A DNA stretch of 52,679 bases, from the NCBI GenBank assembly GCA_943330915.2, contig CALQJO020000014.1, forward strand, positions 1 through 52,679, given 5' to 3'. The position numbers were made by a program, and so were the translations under genes. The first letter of the stretch is position 1, and the number at the start of each line of letters is the position of its first letter. Source of the stretch: Rhodoferax sp. OV413. Lineage in GTDB: Bacteria > Pseudomonadota > Gammaproteobacteria > Pseudomonadales > Pseudohongiellaceae. This document shows positions 1-7,005 of the stretch, piece after piece. The notes under the pieces were generated by a model that worked only from the letters and a program-made list of their open reading frames with translations, was not told where the DNA came from and did no database searches.

Positions 1-45
1 CTCATAATCCGTTGGTCGTAGGTTCAAGTCCTACTGGGCCCACCA
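1..45 (+). tRNA. tRNA with CAU anticodon, 3' part (Ile2 or Met)
   Basis: The window opens inside a tRNA. The anticodon loop ctCATaa is at 1-7 with the anticodon at 3-5. The T arm is gtagg-ttcaagt-cctac (18-34), the acceptor strand tgggccc is at 35-41, the discriminator A at 42 and an encoded CCA at 43-45. The variable loop tggtc and the T-arm sequence resemble the isoleucine tRNA whose CAU anticodon is converted by TilS to lysidine more than elongator methionine tRNA, but the 5' half that would settle this lies outside the window. The accessory region begins directly after the CCA, as expected for an island integrated at a tRNA 3' end. Confidence 0.9.
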
Positions 46-93
46 TTTTCTGATACAAATCAAAGACTTGTAAAATAGTCGCCTCGCACAACT

Positions 94-114
94 TGCTTAC
101 ACAGTGCTTACACA
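94..114. repeat. Tandem 10-bp direct repeat beside the tRNA end
   Basis: TGCTTACACA occurs at 94-103 and again at 105-114, so the period is 11 bp, about one helical turn. It lies 49 bp after the tRNA CCA. Tyrosine recombinases that insert at tRNA 3' ends often leave short direct repeats (arm-type or excisionase sites) just inside the attachment site, so this could be such a site. No integrase gene is visible. The rest of 46-327 shows no convincing gene. Confidence 0.35.
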
Positions 115-327
115 CCGCATCCGCTGCTTTTACTTACTGAACTGGCGCGCAGTCTAGCCGAAAACTTGGTTAATGTCCCCTGAAAACACACAGGGTTCCG
201 GAGGAATTGACAGTGTAATGTCAGAATTTTTGCTGGGGAATTGGGCACTATGCTCTTTATTCCGCATATAGCGTCAACATCTGTCGGATTGCCAATCCCA
301 GAGAATCCGATTTATCTTGAGATTGGC

Positions 328-810
328 CTACTCAACGAGTTCCTTATCCCGCCAAGCCAATACCGTTGCTGGCATGATCAAGCAGGTGAACAGCGCGAGA
401 GTGAGAAAGTTGGTCACTACGGGCGGCGTTACTTCAAACCCCGAATACACCTTCCCGACAATATCGCTTGCGATATACCCGACTAACAGCATTGCTGTCG
501 CGTAAATGTACGCCTTTACGTATGCAGCGTTGCGGTCCTGAATCTCTCGCTCATCAAGATATTCATCGGGAGAATTGGCAAGAAAGCCGTAGGTACACAG
601 AAACATCACAATCGATCCGCAAAAGCCGACTAGACCCAATGCCCCGACGGCAAGTTGTAAGGCGGGCTGATCCCCAGAAAGAAAGAACTTCAGCACAAAC
701 CACAGGTAGATGGCTCCAATGGCAACAACCGAGAGCACCTTCGCACTTAGAGGTGTGAGCAAGATATACTTTGGACGGTCGCGGACAGGCTTTTCATGGG
801 GATTAGTCAT
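328..810 (-). CDS. Four-helix membrane protein paired with XRE regulator
   Basis: A 160-residue protein starting at ATG 810 and preceded by a good ribosome-binding site (AGGAG, 7 nt spacing). Its start codon overlaps the last 8 nt of the upstream XRE gene (ATGACTAA), so the two are probably translationally coupled. I see four hydrophobic segments at about residues 22-45, 50-77, 96-118 and 126-150, with a polar charged stretch between helices 2 and 3 that contains LDEREIQDRNAA. A short XRE regulator followed by a four-helix membrane protein with a D-E-R-E motif is a common bacterial two-gene layout (DUF2178-like proteins). The biochemical role of that family is unknown to me. The assignment rests on topology and context. 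Confidence 0.75.
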   Translation of the reverse strand: MTNPHEKPVRDRPKYILLTPLSAKVLSVVAIGAIYLWFVLKFFLSGDQPALQLAVGALGLVGFCGSIVMFLCTYGFLANSPDEYLDEREIQDRNAAYVKAYIYATAMLLVGYIASDIVGKVYSGFEVTPPVVTNFLTLALFTCLIMPATVLAWRDKELVE

Positions 811-1063
811 CTTCGAACTCCTTTTGTCTATTGGCGTTGCTAGCGATCTGAGTCGCAAGTGATGGGAAACCATTGAGCGAAAACAGTGTATCGACGGGCA
901 CGCCGAACACAGCTGCAAGTTTTAGAGCGAGCTCAACGCTTGGGTTGTAGGTTCCTCTCTCAAGGAAGCCTATCGTCTGCGGGTTGACCCCTACAGCTGC
1001 CGCAAGATCTTTGCGGCTCAAGCCTCGCTCGACACGAAACAATGTGATTTGATTATGAACCAT
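803..1063 (-). CDS. XRE/Cro-type helix-turn-helix regulator
   Basis: An 86-residue protein. Residues about 5-60 form a canonical XRE helix-turn-helix: RVERGLSRKDLAAAVGVN, then QTIGFLERGTYNPSVELALKLA, the usual HTH_3 pattern. It starts at ATG 1063 with little Shine-Dalgarno signal. A perfect 14-bp palindrome (1084-1097) sits 20 bp upstream of the start, where an autorepressor would bind. The gene overlaps the following membrane-protein gene by 8 nt, so the two form an operon. It probably represses its own operon. What the regulator senses is not visible. Confidence 0.88.
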   Translation of the reverse strand: MVHNQITLFRVERGLSRKDLAAAVGVNPQTIGFLERGTYNPSVELALKLAAVFGVPVDTLFSLNGFPSLATQIASNANRQKEFEDD

Positions 1064-1083
1064 TGCTAGAATTTACCATTTTA

Positions 1084-1097
1084 TTGTGTATACACAA
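1084..1097. promoter_or_regulatory. Perfect palindrome, likely XRE operator
   Basis: TTGTGTATACACAA is a perfect 14-bp inverted repeat, 20 bp upstream of the XRE start codon. On the minus strand it overlaps the TATACA/TAAAAT hexamers that would serve as a -10 region, so a bound dimer would block transcription. Position and symmetry fit autoregulation by the adjacent regulator. Binding is inferred. Confidence 0.6.
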
Positions 1098-1301
1098 CAG
1101 CTCGAGATAAGGTTTTTGCTTTTTTTGTTGTTAAACGAGCTTGGGTTTAGGGTGTTTTCAGCGTTGTAATGTTGGGCTTATTTTGGTTTCTTGGTAAGGG
1201 TTAACAGGGTTGAAAGCAGGTTCAGTCGCAGTCTTGGTAGTTTGATTCAAAGCATGTTTTTCTCTTGAGCGATACAATTTTTAGATTCTTTCGATAACTG
1301 G

Positions 1302-1625
1302 CTATCGCGGGGTTACGCTCGTATCGCAGGTATAGTGAAAGTAATCTGTAATAAATGAGGAATTTTTACTGCAACCAGCCACTTGTTGAACAATATTTCC
1401 ATCTCTATCGAATGTAATCACTCCGCTAGTGTCAGCTCTAGTCCAATTATTTCTATCAAATTCGTAGATAACAGAACTTTCTCCAGTAGATCGATTTGTC
1501 TTAACTATTGCGTGTTTCGAATTGTCCGTGAAGACGGGGTAGAACCCCTTGCTTGAAGAGAAGCGCAGCTGATCAAGTCTCTGTCTTTTTTGGATCTGAT
1601 CTGTTTTTTTACCAGCCTTTGCCTT
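1302..1625 (-). pseudogene. Start-less open frame, gene remnant
   Basis: The minus strand from 1625 to the TAG at 1302-1304 is open for 107 codons without an ATG near its 5' end; a TAA (1626-1628) closes it upstream. The translation is protein-like in its second half, with FYPVFTDNSKHAIVKTN, then VIYEFDRNNW and ITFDRDGNIVQQVAGC, rich in aromatic and polar residues like an exported beta-rich protein. The poly-lysine 5' part looks non-coding. I read it as the C-terminal fragment of a lost gene, but it could be chance. No family recognised. Confidence 0.3.
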
Positions 1626-1640
1626 TTAAGCGACATTTGA

Positions 1641-1658
1641 ATGTCCTATAAACGACAT
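1641..1658. promoter_or_regulatory. Operator-like inverted repeat, copy 1
   Basis: ATGTCCTATAAACGACAT is an imperfect inverted repeat with half-sites ATGTC and GACAT. A closely related sequence recurs at 1853-1871. Two copies of the same dyad 212 bp apart in an otherwise gene-poor interval suggest binding sites for one regulator. I do not know which one. Confidence 0.3.
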
Positions 1659-1852
1659 TGAGTCACAGCTCGTTAGCAGAACCACAGATAGCTCAAAAGT
1701 GTCGTGTCAACCTACACTCATTAATGATTAAGTCTGTTGATATTGCTACTGGTCTGATCCACTTAGCAGACAATGACTGCCAGATCACTCCAATTAGCTG
1801 CTATTAACCGCCATTTGCTGCCTTTTCCTTCCTTAAAACCACTTGCTGTCAA

Positions 1853-1871
1853 ATGTCCGTTTAAACGACAT
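1853..1871. promoter_or_regulatory. Operator-like inverted repeat, copy 2
   Basis: ATGTCCGTTTAAACGACAT matches the site at 1641-1658 at nearly every position and is close to palindromic around TTTAAA. It lies about 400 bp upstream of the ion channel gene. The spacing is too large for a simple promoter operator, unless the promoter has been lost or serves an unseen transcript. Confidence 0.3.
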
Positions 1872-1940
1872 CTATGACCCAAGCAATCTGAAGCAAGACT
1901 AACAACCTTGTCCATCGTATCGAAACGATACGATCAAATG

Positions 1941-1977
1941 GCTGATCTGAACTTACTAAGAAACATTGGTAACGGGA
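1941..1977. repeat. 37-bp direct repeat, left copy
   Basis: Positions 1941-1977 and 3396-3432 are identical at 36 of 37 bases, in the same orientation (starting gctgatctgaacttactaag). Beyond the core, TCGCTCAT recurs at the same offset (2011-2018 and 3466-3473), so the duplicated block was originally about 78 bp. The two copies bracket the ion channel gene and are 1455 bp apart. Confidence 0.85.
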
Positions 1978-2266
1978 AAAACTGAAATCACAGGCTAAGA
2001 TTTATGCCCATCGCTCATATAATTGCAATTTTTGATTCTGGATGTTAGGTCAAAATGATGACGTTTTTTGATTATCGTTAATTACTTTCAAACGGTATCT
2101 CGCATTCCAAAGACTGGATAAGTATGATCTTGGAAAACTCACGTGTTCTATCGTTGAGCATACATAACGATTGGCGAGATTATTAGGTAAGATCGGCTAG
2201 TCAATGCGATCTGCGCCTGAATGGTCGCGTCAGATCGAAGTTTTGTACCACTGAGATGCTTCTGCC

Positions 2267-3208
2267 ATGAGTATGAAAATCCAACAAATTCAACTTAGGT
2301 GTTACCAGTTGCTGGAGCCTGGAGTTGGTAAGGATGTTGCCAGCAAATATGTAGATCGATTTTTGTCATTTATGATTGTGCTCGCCGTTTCTTGCTCTGT
2401 ACTCGAAACCATGCCCGAGCTTGCACCTTACTCGCTGCACTTTAGATATGCTGAGCTACTTTGTGTAGCTGTTTTTTCTGTCGAGTTTCTTGCGAGATTA
2501 TGGACTGCACCATGTAAATCAGGCCCAGATTCGCCAAACAAAAAGAGATATAGATATCTCTTTAGTTTTTATGGGCTAGTCGATCTGTTTGCAATACTAC
2601 CTTTCTATTTGGAAACGTTGATACCAGGACTTAATTTGACCTTTTTGCGAGTAGTCAGGGTCATGCGAATACTCAAGTTGAGCCATTACAACTCGGCTAT
2701 TCAGGATCTTTGGGAAGCTATTTACGACGAGCGAAAAGCGTTTATATCTTCTATGTACATTCTTGCAATTGCGCTGCTGCTCACTTCATCGGCGATGTAC
2801 TATGCTGAGGGCGCAGTGCAGCCTGAAAAGTTTTCATCGATTCCTCAAGCGATGTGGTGGTCTATCATTACACTAACAACAGTTGGCTATGGTGATGTTT
2901 CTCCAGTCACTGCGATTGGTAAGCTAATTGGCGCAGCTACAGCCATCTTAGGAGTATGTACTCTGGCGTTACTCACAGGCATTGTAGCCAACTCATTTGC
3001 AGCCCAAATGAGCAGACGGCGAACAATATTCGAGGCAGCGATACGAAAAGCAATTGAGGATGGAGAGCTTTCTTTGCAAGAGCGGGAAGTGCTAGAACAT
3101 TTACGGGATGAGTACAATCTGACGCGTGAGCATGCAGAGGCAATTTTTCAAAAGTGCGTCAGTGAGAGGGCTTACTCCCATGTCACGCGATCAAGCCTGA
3201 AAGACTAG
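2267..3208 (+). CDS. Voltage-gated potassium channel family protein
   Basis: A 313-residue six-helix cation channel. Helices S1-S3 occupy about residues 30-120. S4 carries regularly spaced basic residues (R128, R131, R134, K137 in FLRVVRVMRILK). S5 spans about 158-182 and the pore helix leads into the K+ selectivity filter TVGYGD at 205-210, followed by S6 at about 219-246. The C-terminal about 65 residues are a soluble helical tail, not an RCK domain. It probably conducts K+ across the inner membrane under voltage control. The start could be ATG 2267 or 2273; neither has a clear ribosome-binding site. The gene sits alone between two copies of a 37-bp direct repeat, in A+T-rich DNA unlike the core genes, which suggests transfer. 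Confidence 0.92.
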   Translation: MSMKIQQIQLRCYQLLEPGVGKDVASKYVDRFLSFMIVLAVSCSVLETMPELAPYSLHFRYAELLCVAVFSVEFLARLWTAPCKSGPDSPNKKRYRYLFSFYGLVDLFAILPFYLETLIPGLNLTFLRVVRVMRILKLSHYNSAIQDLWEAIYDERKAFISSMYILAIALLLTSSAMYYAEGAVQPEKFSSIPQAMWWSIITLTTVGYGDVSPVTAIGKLIGAATAILGVCTLALLTGIVANSFAAQMSRRRTIFEAAIRKAIEDGELSLQEREVLEHLRDEYNLTREHAEAIFQKCVSERAYSHVTRSSLKD

Positions 3209-3395
3209 TCTTGGTCTGCAACAGTTTCAAAATCGCTTTATCACCTCGCGGTGCGTTTCAGTGCACATTGATAAAAGGCGTGCTACGGGTGTGCTAGGGT
3301 TTAAAGAATGAGAAATACTCATGCCCAGAAGCGAAATAGAGCCGCTAAAAAACGCGGGTTTGTGCTGTAGTTCACGTGGGGTATTGCTGCTCTGA

Positions 3396-3432
3396 GCTGA
3401 TCTGAACTTACTAAGAAACATTGATAACGGGA
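3396..3432. repeat. 37-bp direct repeat, right copy
   Basis: Right copy of the repeat at 1941-1977, with one mismatch (g to a at 3424). Its downstream extension (to 3473) ends 2 bp before the stop codon of the convergently oriented hydrolase gene. The stretch between the channel gene and this copy (3209-3395) has no gene. Confidence 0.85.
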
Positions 3433-3475
3433 TTTAAGAAACAAAACACTTGATAAATTCATGTCTCGCTCATTC

Positions 3476-4021
3476 TCAGCCGAGAAACTCATCAACCACT
3501 TGAGCAACCAGATCGTTGTCTATCATGTGACCTTGCCCTTCTAGAAGTAAAAAACGATCTGCTTTGAGCGTATTTGCTAGCGCCTCCAGTGCCACCAAGT
3601 CGCATTGATTGTCCATATTGCCACAGCAAATATCCAATCTTGTGGGCTTGGGCAAAGTGCCTTGAGCAAGTGCGCTCGCGATTTGTCTTGATTGTGGTGG
3701 TTTGAAGTATCCAAGCTGCGAGATTGTTGTGCCTACAACAGGACTGAGAAACAGCACTCGTGTTTGTAGTGCTGGAAATCCGATCAAGCTGTTTAAGAGC
3801 AGATACGCACCATATGAGTTGGCGATTATGGGAATGCGGTTTTGCTGGAGTCGTGAAAATTCACTTTGAATCGCATCAAGCTGTGTACTGAAGGGATTGA
3901 GTATAAAGCTGGTTGAAAGTGATACTCCCGTGACCACATGCGATCGTGTCTTGAGAAACGTACCAAGTCCTTCGTTGATACTTCCACCGCGGCCCGTAAT
4001 GTAAAAGCATTCGTTGATCAT
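3476..4021 (-). CDS. Small alpha/beta-hydrolase-fold protein
   Basis: A 181-residue protein with the pattern of a small alpha/beta hydrolase. A strand (IPIIANSYGAYLLL) carries a nucleophile elbow in which Ser of NSYG would be catalytic. A later DNQCD segment could supply the acid, and GQGHMID near the C-terminus the histidine. The layout resembles short RBBP9/YdeN-type hydrolases. There is no signal peptide, so it is presumably cytoplasmic. The elbow is N-S-Y-G rather than strict G-x-S-x-G, and the substrate is unknown. The Shine-Dalgarno signal before ATG 4021 is weak. Confidence 0.65.
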   Translation of the reverse strand: MINECFYITGRGGSINEGLGTFLKTRSHVVTGVSLSTSFILNPFSTQLDAIQSEFSRLQQNRIPIIANSYGAYLLLNSLIGFPALQTRVLFLSPVVGTTISQLGYFKPPQSRQIASALAQGTLPKPTRLDICCGNMDNQCDLVALEALANTLKADRFLLLEGQGHMIDNDLVAQVVDEFLG

Positions 4022-4143
4022 TATCTATGTCACTCGTGACTACAGATCGCCATTCAGATGATTTGCGTTTTATGATAACTGGTAAGGCAAGCGAGCAGTC
4101 TTTGTTTCTGTATCTTTTTAAGCTCTGAAATAAACTGTTTACC

Positions 4144-4521
4144 CTATAGCGCCGCCGCTTTTTCCCAAGACGCAAAAGCACGCAGTCGGAAATACCGATA
4201 GTTTTCGGCCGATACCAGGTGCCGCCCCAGGTTGAATAAGTTATCGATAGAAGCATGCGCACTAAGAAAACGCTGCGCCTGTTCCACCGATTTGAACTTG
4301 CGCATGCCCCGCTCCCTCACCCTTGTTGGCTGGTGCGACAGTTCAGCACGGTTGCTGGCGTAATGCTGGGTATTGTGTATCACTTCCGGCAACAGCCCCC
4401 GTTGTGCCAACAGGTCTTCGATATCGCGATGACTGACGCTGAATCGGTGATAGAGCCAGACGGCGTATTGAATGATTTCAAGCGGGAATCTGTGGCGCGT
4501 GTACATTTTTGATTCTGTCAT
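4144..4521 (-). pseudogene. IS6-family transposase, internally deleted
   Basis: The 125-codon frame joins the two ends of an IS6-family DDE transposase. Residues 1-42 match the N-terminal part (HRFPLEIIQYAVWLYHRFSV, RDIEDLLAQRG). From LPEVIHNTQHYASNRAELSH onward it matches the C-terminal part (QPTRVRERGMRKFKS, ENYRYFRLRAFASWEKA). Intact members are about 230-240 residues, so roughly 110 residues are missing in frame, including the first two catalytic aspartates. The product cannot transpose. The junction lies near 4395-4405. I could not identify terminal inverted repeats. Confidence 0.88.
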
Positions 4522-4554
4522 GGACTGCAGACTGGCAGTTAGAAGGTTAGCTTG

Positions 4555-4644
4555 TCAGTACGACCCGCGATGTTCATGGAAATCGATGATCGCCCCGGCA
4601 ATGTCACGGTGATCATCGACCAGCAGAATGCTCGGCTGCGACAC
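4555..4644 (-). pseudogene. Truncated response regulator, N-terminal 29 codons
   Basis: On the minus strand, a GTG at 4644 preceded by GAGG (7 nt spacing) opens a frame containing SILLVDDHRDIAGAIIDF and ending at TGA 4555-4557. This is the first beta-strand, acidic pair (DD) and first helix of a two-component receiver domain. The frame stops just where the second strand should start, and IS6-type sequence follows immediately. The simplest reading is a response regulator gene, formerly co-directional with the lipocalin gene 10 bp upstream, cut by the insertion. The remaining peptide is not functional. Confidence 0.7.
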
Positions 4645-4653
4645 CTCGTGACC

Positions 4654-5235
4654 TCAAGACCCGGGTGCTGCCGGTTGAACCGTCGCCGCCCGCTGCGGGA
4701 CCTCGACGAGCTTGCTGATGTCGTAGCCCATGGATTCTACCTTCGCCACGAGCGCGGCATAGCGCGCCACATCGATAGTCGGCGTGCGTGCCATGATCCA
4801 AACGTAGTCGCGAGCGCTGCGGGCGATGATCGTCTCGGTATAGCCGGGGTCAACATGCGAGATGACGAACTCTGCCTTGATCGGCCATACGAACTGCATG
4901 CCCCAGATGGCGTTATTGGAGCCCTCGATAACAAAGCCCCTGGGCTGCATGCGCTTCGCAGGCCCGTCGAAAGCCCCCTTATTGAAGGTGAAGGTCGTCT
5001 TGATGGTTCCGTCAGCAGCGAGCTCATAAGACTCGATGGCGTTATAGATGTCCTTCTCGAGGAAGGTCGGGATAACACTGATGAGATACCAGGGCCCCAT
5101 GTACCTGGGCAGATCAAGCGAGGGCACGACGGGTACCGTGACCTTTGCGGGCGAGACGGCGCAGCCGGCGAGCAAGCACACGAGCAAGCATGCAATTACC
5201 ACTCGTGGCAAACGCGGGAAACGATCCATTTTCAT
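4654..5235 (-). CDS. blc: Lipocalin, outer-membrane lipoprotein
   Basis: A 193-residue lipoprotein of the Blc family. The signal peptide ends in the lipobox LLAGC (cysteine about residue 25). The lipocalin signature GxW is seen in YMGPWYLIS, followed by the beta-barrel pattern (IESYELAADGTIKTTFTF, GMQFVWPIKAEFVISHVD, YVWIMARTP) and a final helix about 155-172. Family members bind lipids or other hydrophobic ligands at the outer membrane. Start ATG 5235 has GGAG 8 nt upstream. Its GC content is visibly higher than the preceding genes, and it is flanked by IS remnants on both sides. Confidence 0.93.
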   Translation of the reverse strand: MKMDRFPRLPRVVIACLLVCLLAGCAVSPAKVTVPVVPSLDLPRYMGPWYLISVIPTFLEKDIYNAIESYELAADGTIKTTFTFNKGAFDGPAKRMQPRGFVIEGSNNAIWGMQFVWPIKAEFVISHVDPGYTETIIARSARDYVWIMARTPTIDVARYAALVAKVESMGYDISKLVEVPQRAATVQPAAPGS

Positions 5236-5423
5236 GATGCAATCTCCAATTCTAATATGATTTTCCCGCGCTATCAGTGTATCGCGCCGGGATGGTATCG
5301 GGACGGGTTCTAGCCCGATTACAGGGACGGTTGTAAAGCAGCCAAAAACGCAAGATCGCTCGTTGGACTTACCCCAGTACCGCAGACACTTCCGGGTTGT
5401 GATTTAGCCATAGGAGGAGTCGT

Positions 5424-5636
5424 ATGAACAGTCCCAGATTTACCCCGGAATTTAAAGAAGAAGCAGTTCGCCAGATCGTTGATAGAGGATACTCTGTTGC
5501 AGAAGTCTCAGAGCGTTTGGGCGTATCTGCCCACAGCCTGTATAAATGGGTCAAGGCAGTCAAACCAGATAAAACTGACCAGAATGCGGCAGAACTGAAG
5601 AAGAGCGAGAGTGAGACGGAATATGTGGAACCTTAA
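5424..5636 (+). pseudogene. IS3-family transposase OrfA remnant
   Basis: The 70-codon frame begins like an IS3-family OrfA: RFTPEFKEEAVRQIVDRGYS and the helix-turn-helix VAEVSERLGVSAHSLYKWVK. After about residue 58 the expected leucine zipper (L-R-L-R-A..., EEERDILKKA) is replaced by [10 protein letters not shown] and a stop, so the gene is cut or frameshifted. No OrfB follows. A strong AGGAGG-like site precedes ATG 5424. The left end of the element probably lies within 5330-5423, but I could not define terminal repeats. Confidence 0.82.
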
Positions 5637-5766
5637 CGAAGTCACCAGCATTGAGTATCTGTCCGGGCACGATTGCCTGGCCAAATGGTGCCGATATTGC
5701 ACCCGAGACTTTGTACGAAAAATGTCAGTTGGCCTTGGTCTGAATGATGAATCGTCACCAGTTTAG
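5623..5766 (+). pseudogene. Small open frame, DUF2442-like start
   Basis: A 47-codon frame starting at ATG 5623 in another frame from the OrfA remnant. Its first residues, [15 protein letters not shown], resemble the N-terminus of small DUF2442 proteins, but the rest does not continue the family. It is probably a fragment left at a recombination junction. It may not be translated. Confidence 0.25.
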
Positions 5767-5813
5767 TAGACGCCTTTTAGCGTTCCAACGGACTGACCTC
5801 ATTTATAGTTAGT

Positions 5814-6827
5814 CTACCTAGACCCTATAACCAACTCCGCCGCAACGGGATAATGGTCCGACGGCCACCGCCCGTCCACGCTGTGTATCACTGTGACGGC
5901 ACGCTCCACCGTGACGGGCCCGCCGACCAGAATCCAGTCGATACGGCCCTCGCGCCCCTCCGGCGGTGGGCCAAAACCGTTTGACGTCAGAGGCGGTCCT
6001 TCGTGCTTTTCTGCGACTACCCAGGCATCCCTGAGGCCATCGCTTGTCGCGGCGTGCCACGTCTCACTTGTTTCTGCGATGGCGTTAAAGTCACCCAAGA
6101 CCACGACCACGCTCTCAGGAGGATGTTGCGCGATGCGCGCATTGATCTGCTCTGCGGACTGGATCTGACGCGGGCCGCCACGTATCGTGAAATGCGTGTT
6201 GTAGACGTAAAATTGTCGCAGAGTCTCGAGATGGTGGAAGCGAGCCCAGGTGACTATGCGGGCGACCCGACCCCGTTGAGTCGGCGGATTCGTATTGTCC
6301 CCGAGCCAGAACGTGCCAGATTCTATTGGAACCAGTACCTCGTGTTTGTAGAAGATCGGAGTCGCCTCGCTCAGCCCAACGCCTCCGTTCAGACCACGGT
6401 CGACGCCCAACCATCGGTACTCGGGCATTTCCGACTGGAGAAAGTCAATCTGCACCGTGAGAGCCTCCTGCAGACCGAGGACTTCGGGGTCGAAGGCCCG
6501 AATGTTCTCGACCACAAGCTCTTTGCGCAGTGGCCAACTATTATCGCCGTCTTGTCCATCAGACGTTCGAATATTGAATGTCATCACGTCGAGTTCGAAG
6601 GACGTGTCATCCAATTCTGCTTGCTGGCCAAAGAGCGTCATCGGGCTGACAGATAGGACGAACACCGTCAGGGCATGGACAACGAATCGATAGCCGGGGA
6701 ACAGCTGTTGGTGGCCAAGCTGGAAGACCAACGATTGAGTGTATTCTGAGAAAATGGGAAGCCTCCTGGACTGTGCGTGCCTAAGATCGGTCCAAGCAGA
6801 GTCGTTGGCTGTGAATAAAACAACCAA
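5814..6827 (-). CDS. Endonuclease/exonuclease/phosphatase-family enzyme
   Basis: The domain begins near residue 79 with LDVMTFNIR and continues with the family's metal and catalytic motifs: GLQEAL (Glu), YVYNTHF (His), VLGDFNA (Asp, Asn), GRIDWILV and SDHYPVAAEL (Asp-His). These proteins are Mg-dependent phosphodiesterases acting on nucleic acids, phosphoinositides or sphingomyelin; the substrate here is not evident. A hydrophobic stretch (VVHALTVFVLSVSPMTLF, then GQQA) just before the domain looks like a signal peptide, so it is probably exported. The longest frame starts at TTG 6827, but that leaves about 55 odd residues before the signal peptide. The true start is likely downstream and uncertain, or the 5' end was rearranged. 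Confidence 0.8.
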   Translation of the reverse strand: MVVLFTANDSAWTDLRHAQSRRLPIFSEYTQSLVFQLGHQQLFPGYRFVVHALTVFVLSVSPMTLFGQQAELDDTSFELDVMTFNIRTSDGQDGDNSWPLRKELVVENIRAFDPEVLGLQEALTVQIDFLQSEMPEYRWLGVDRGLNGGVGLSEATPIFYKHEVLVPIESGTFWLGDNTNPPTQRGRVARIVTWARFHHLETLRQFYVYNTHFTIRGGPRQIQSAEQINARIAQHPPESVVVVLGDFNAIAETSETWHAATSDGLRDAWVVAEKHEGPPLTSNGFGPPPEGREGRIDWILVGGPVTVERAVTVIHSVDGRWPSDHYPVAAELVIGSR

Positions 6828-7005
6828 GTCAGAAAATCGCGATGGGCCATCTCAGGGTGCTGCCAAGTTAATTACTGTCGCTCTAAAAATCCAGTACTTA
6901 CCCCTATATTCTGACTGCTTTGGTGTGGGGGATGGGTCGCCTTTTGACTAGGGTGTGTCCGCTGCCTTAGGACTGCACGTATATTCGGGGTAGAACCCTT
7001 TTTTA

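Larger units (their letters stand above)
1064..2266. other. 1.2-kb A+T-rich interval without an intact gene
   Basis: The interval between the XRE gene and the ion channel gene contains no intact gene I can support. It holds the XRE operator (1084-1097), a start-less open frame on the minus strand (1302-1625), two operator-like inverted repeats (1641-1658, 1853-1871) and one copy of a 37-bp direct repeat (1941-1977). The remainder is A+T-rich with no recognisable RNA or protein signal. Confidence 0.6.

Noticed and set aside
1941-3473. Integron attC sites around the ion channel gene
   Set aside because: The repeats lack RYYYAAC/GTTRRRY core pairs and imperfect palindromes; integron origin not supported.
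4552-5313. 253-codon plus-strand frame over the lipocalin gene
   Set aside because: The minus strand has a clear lipobox and lipocalin motifs; the plus-strand frame is a shadow in high-GC DNA.
6003-6656. 217-codon plus-strand frame within the endonuclease/phosphatase-family gene
   Set aside because: The minus strand holds all catalytic motifs, so this is a shadow.
6987-7003. Hairpin GGGGTAGAACCC followed by T residues as a terminator of the amidohydrolase gene
   Set aside because: The T tract is on the plus strand while the gene is on the minus strand, and the stem is only four pairs; a similar GGGGTAGAACCCC at about 1537-1550 suggests a chance short motif.
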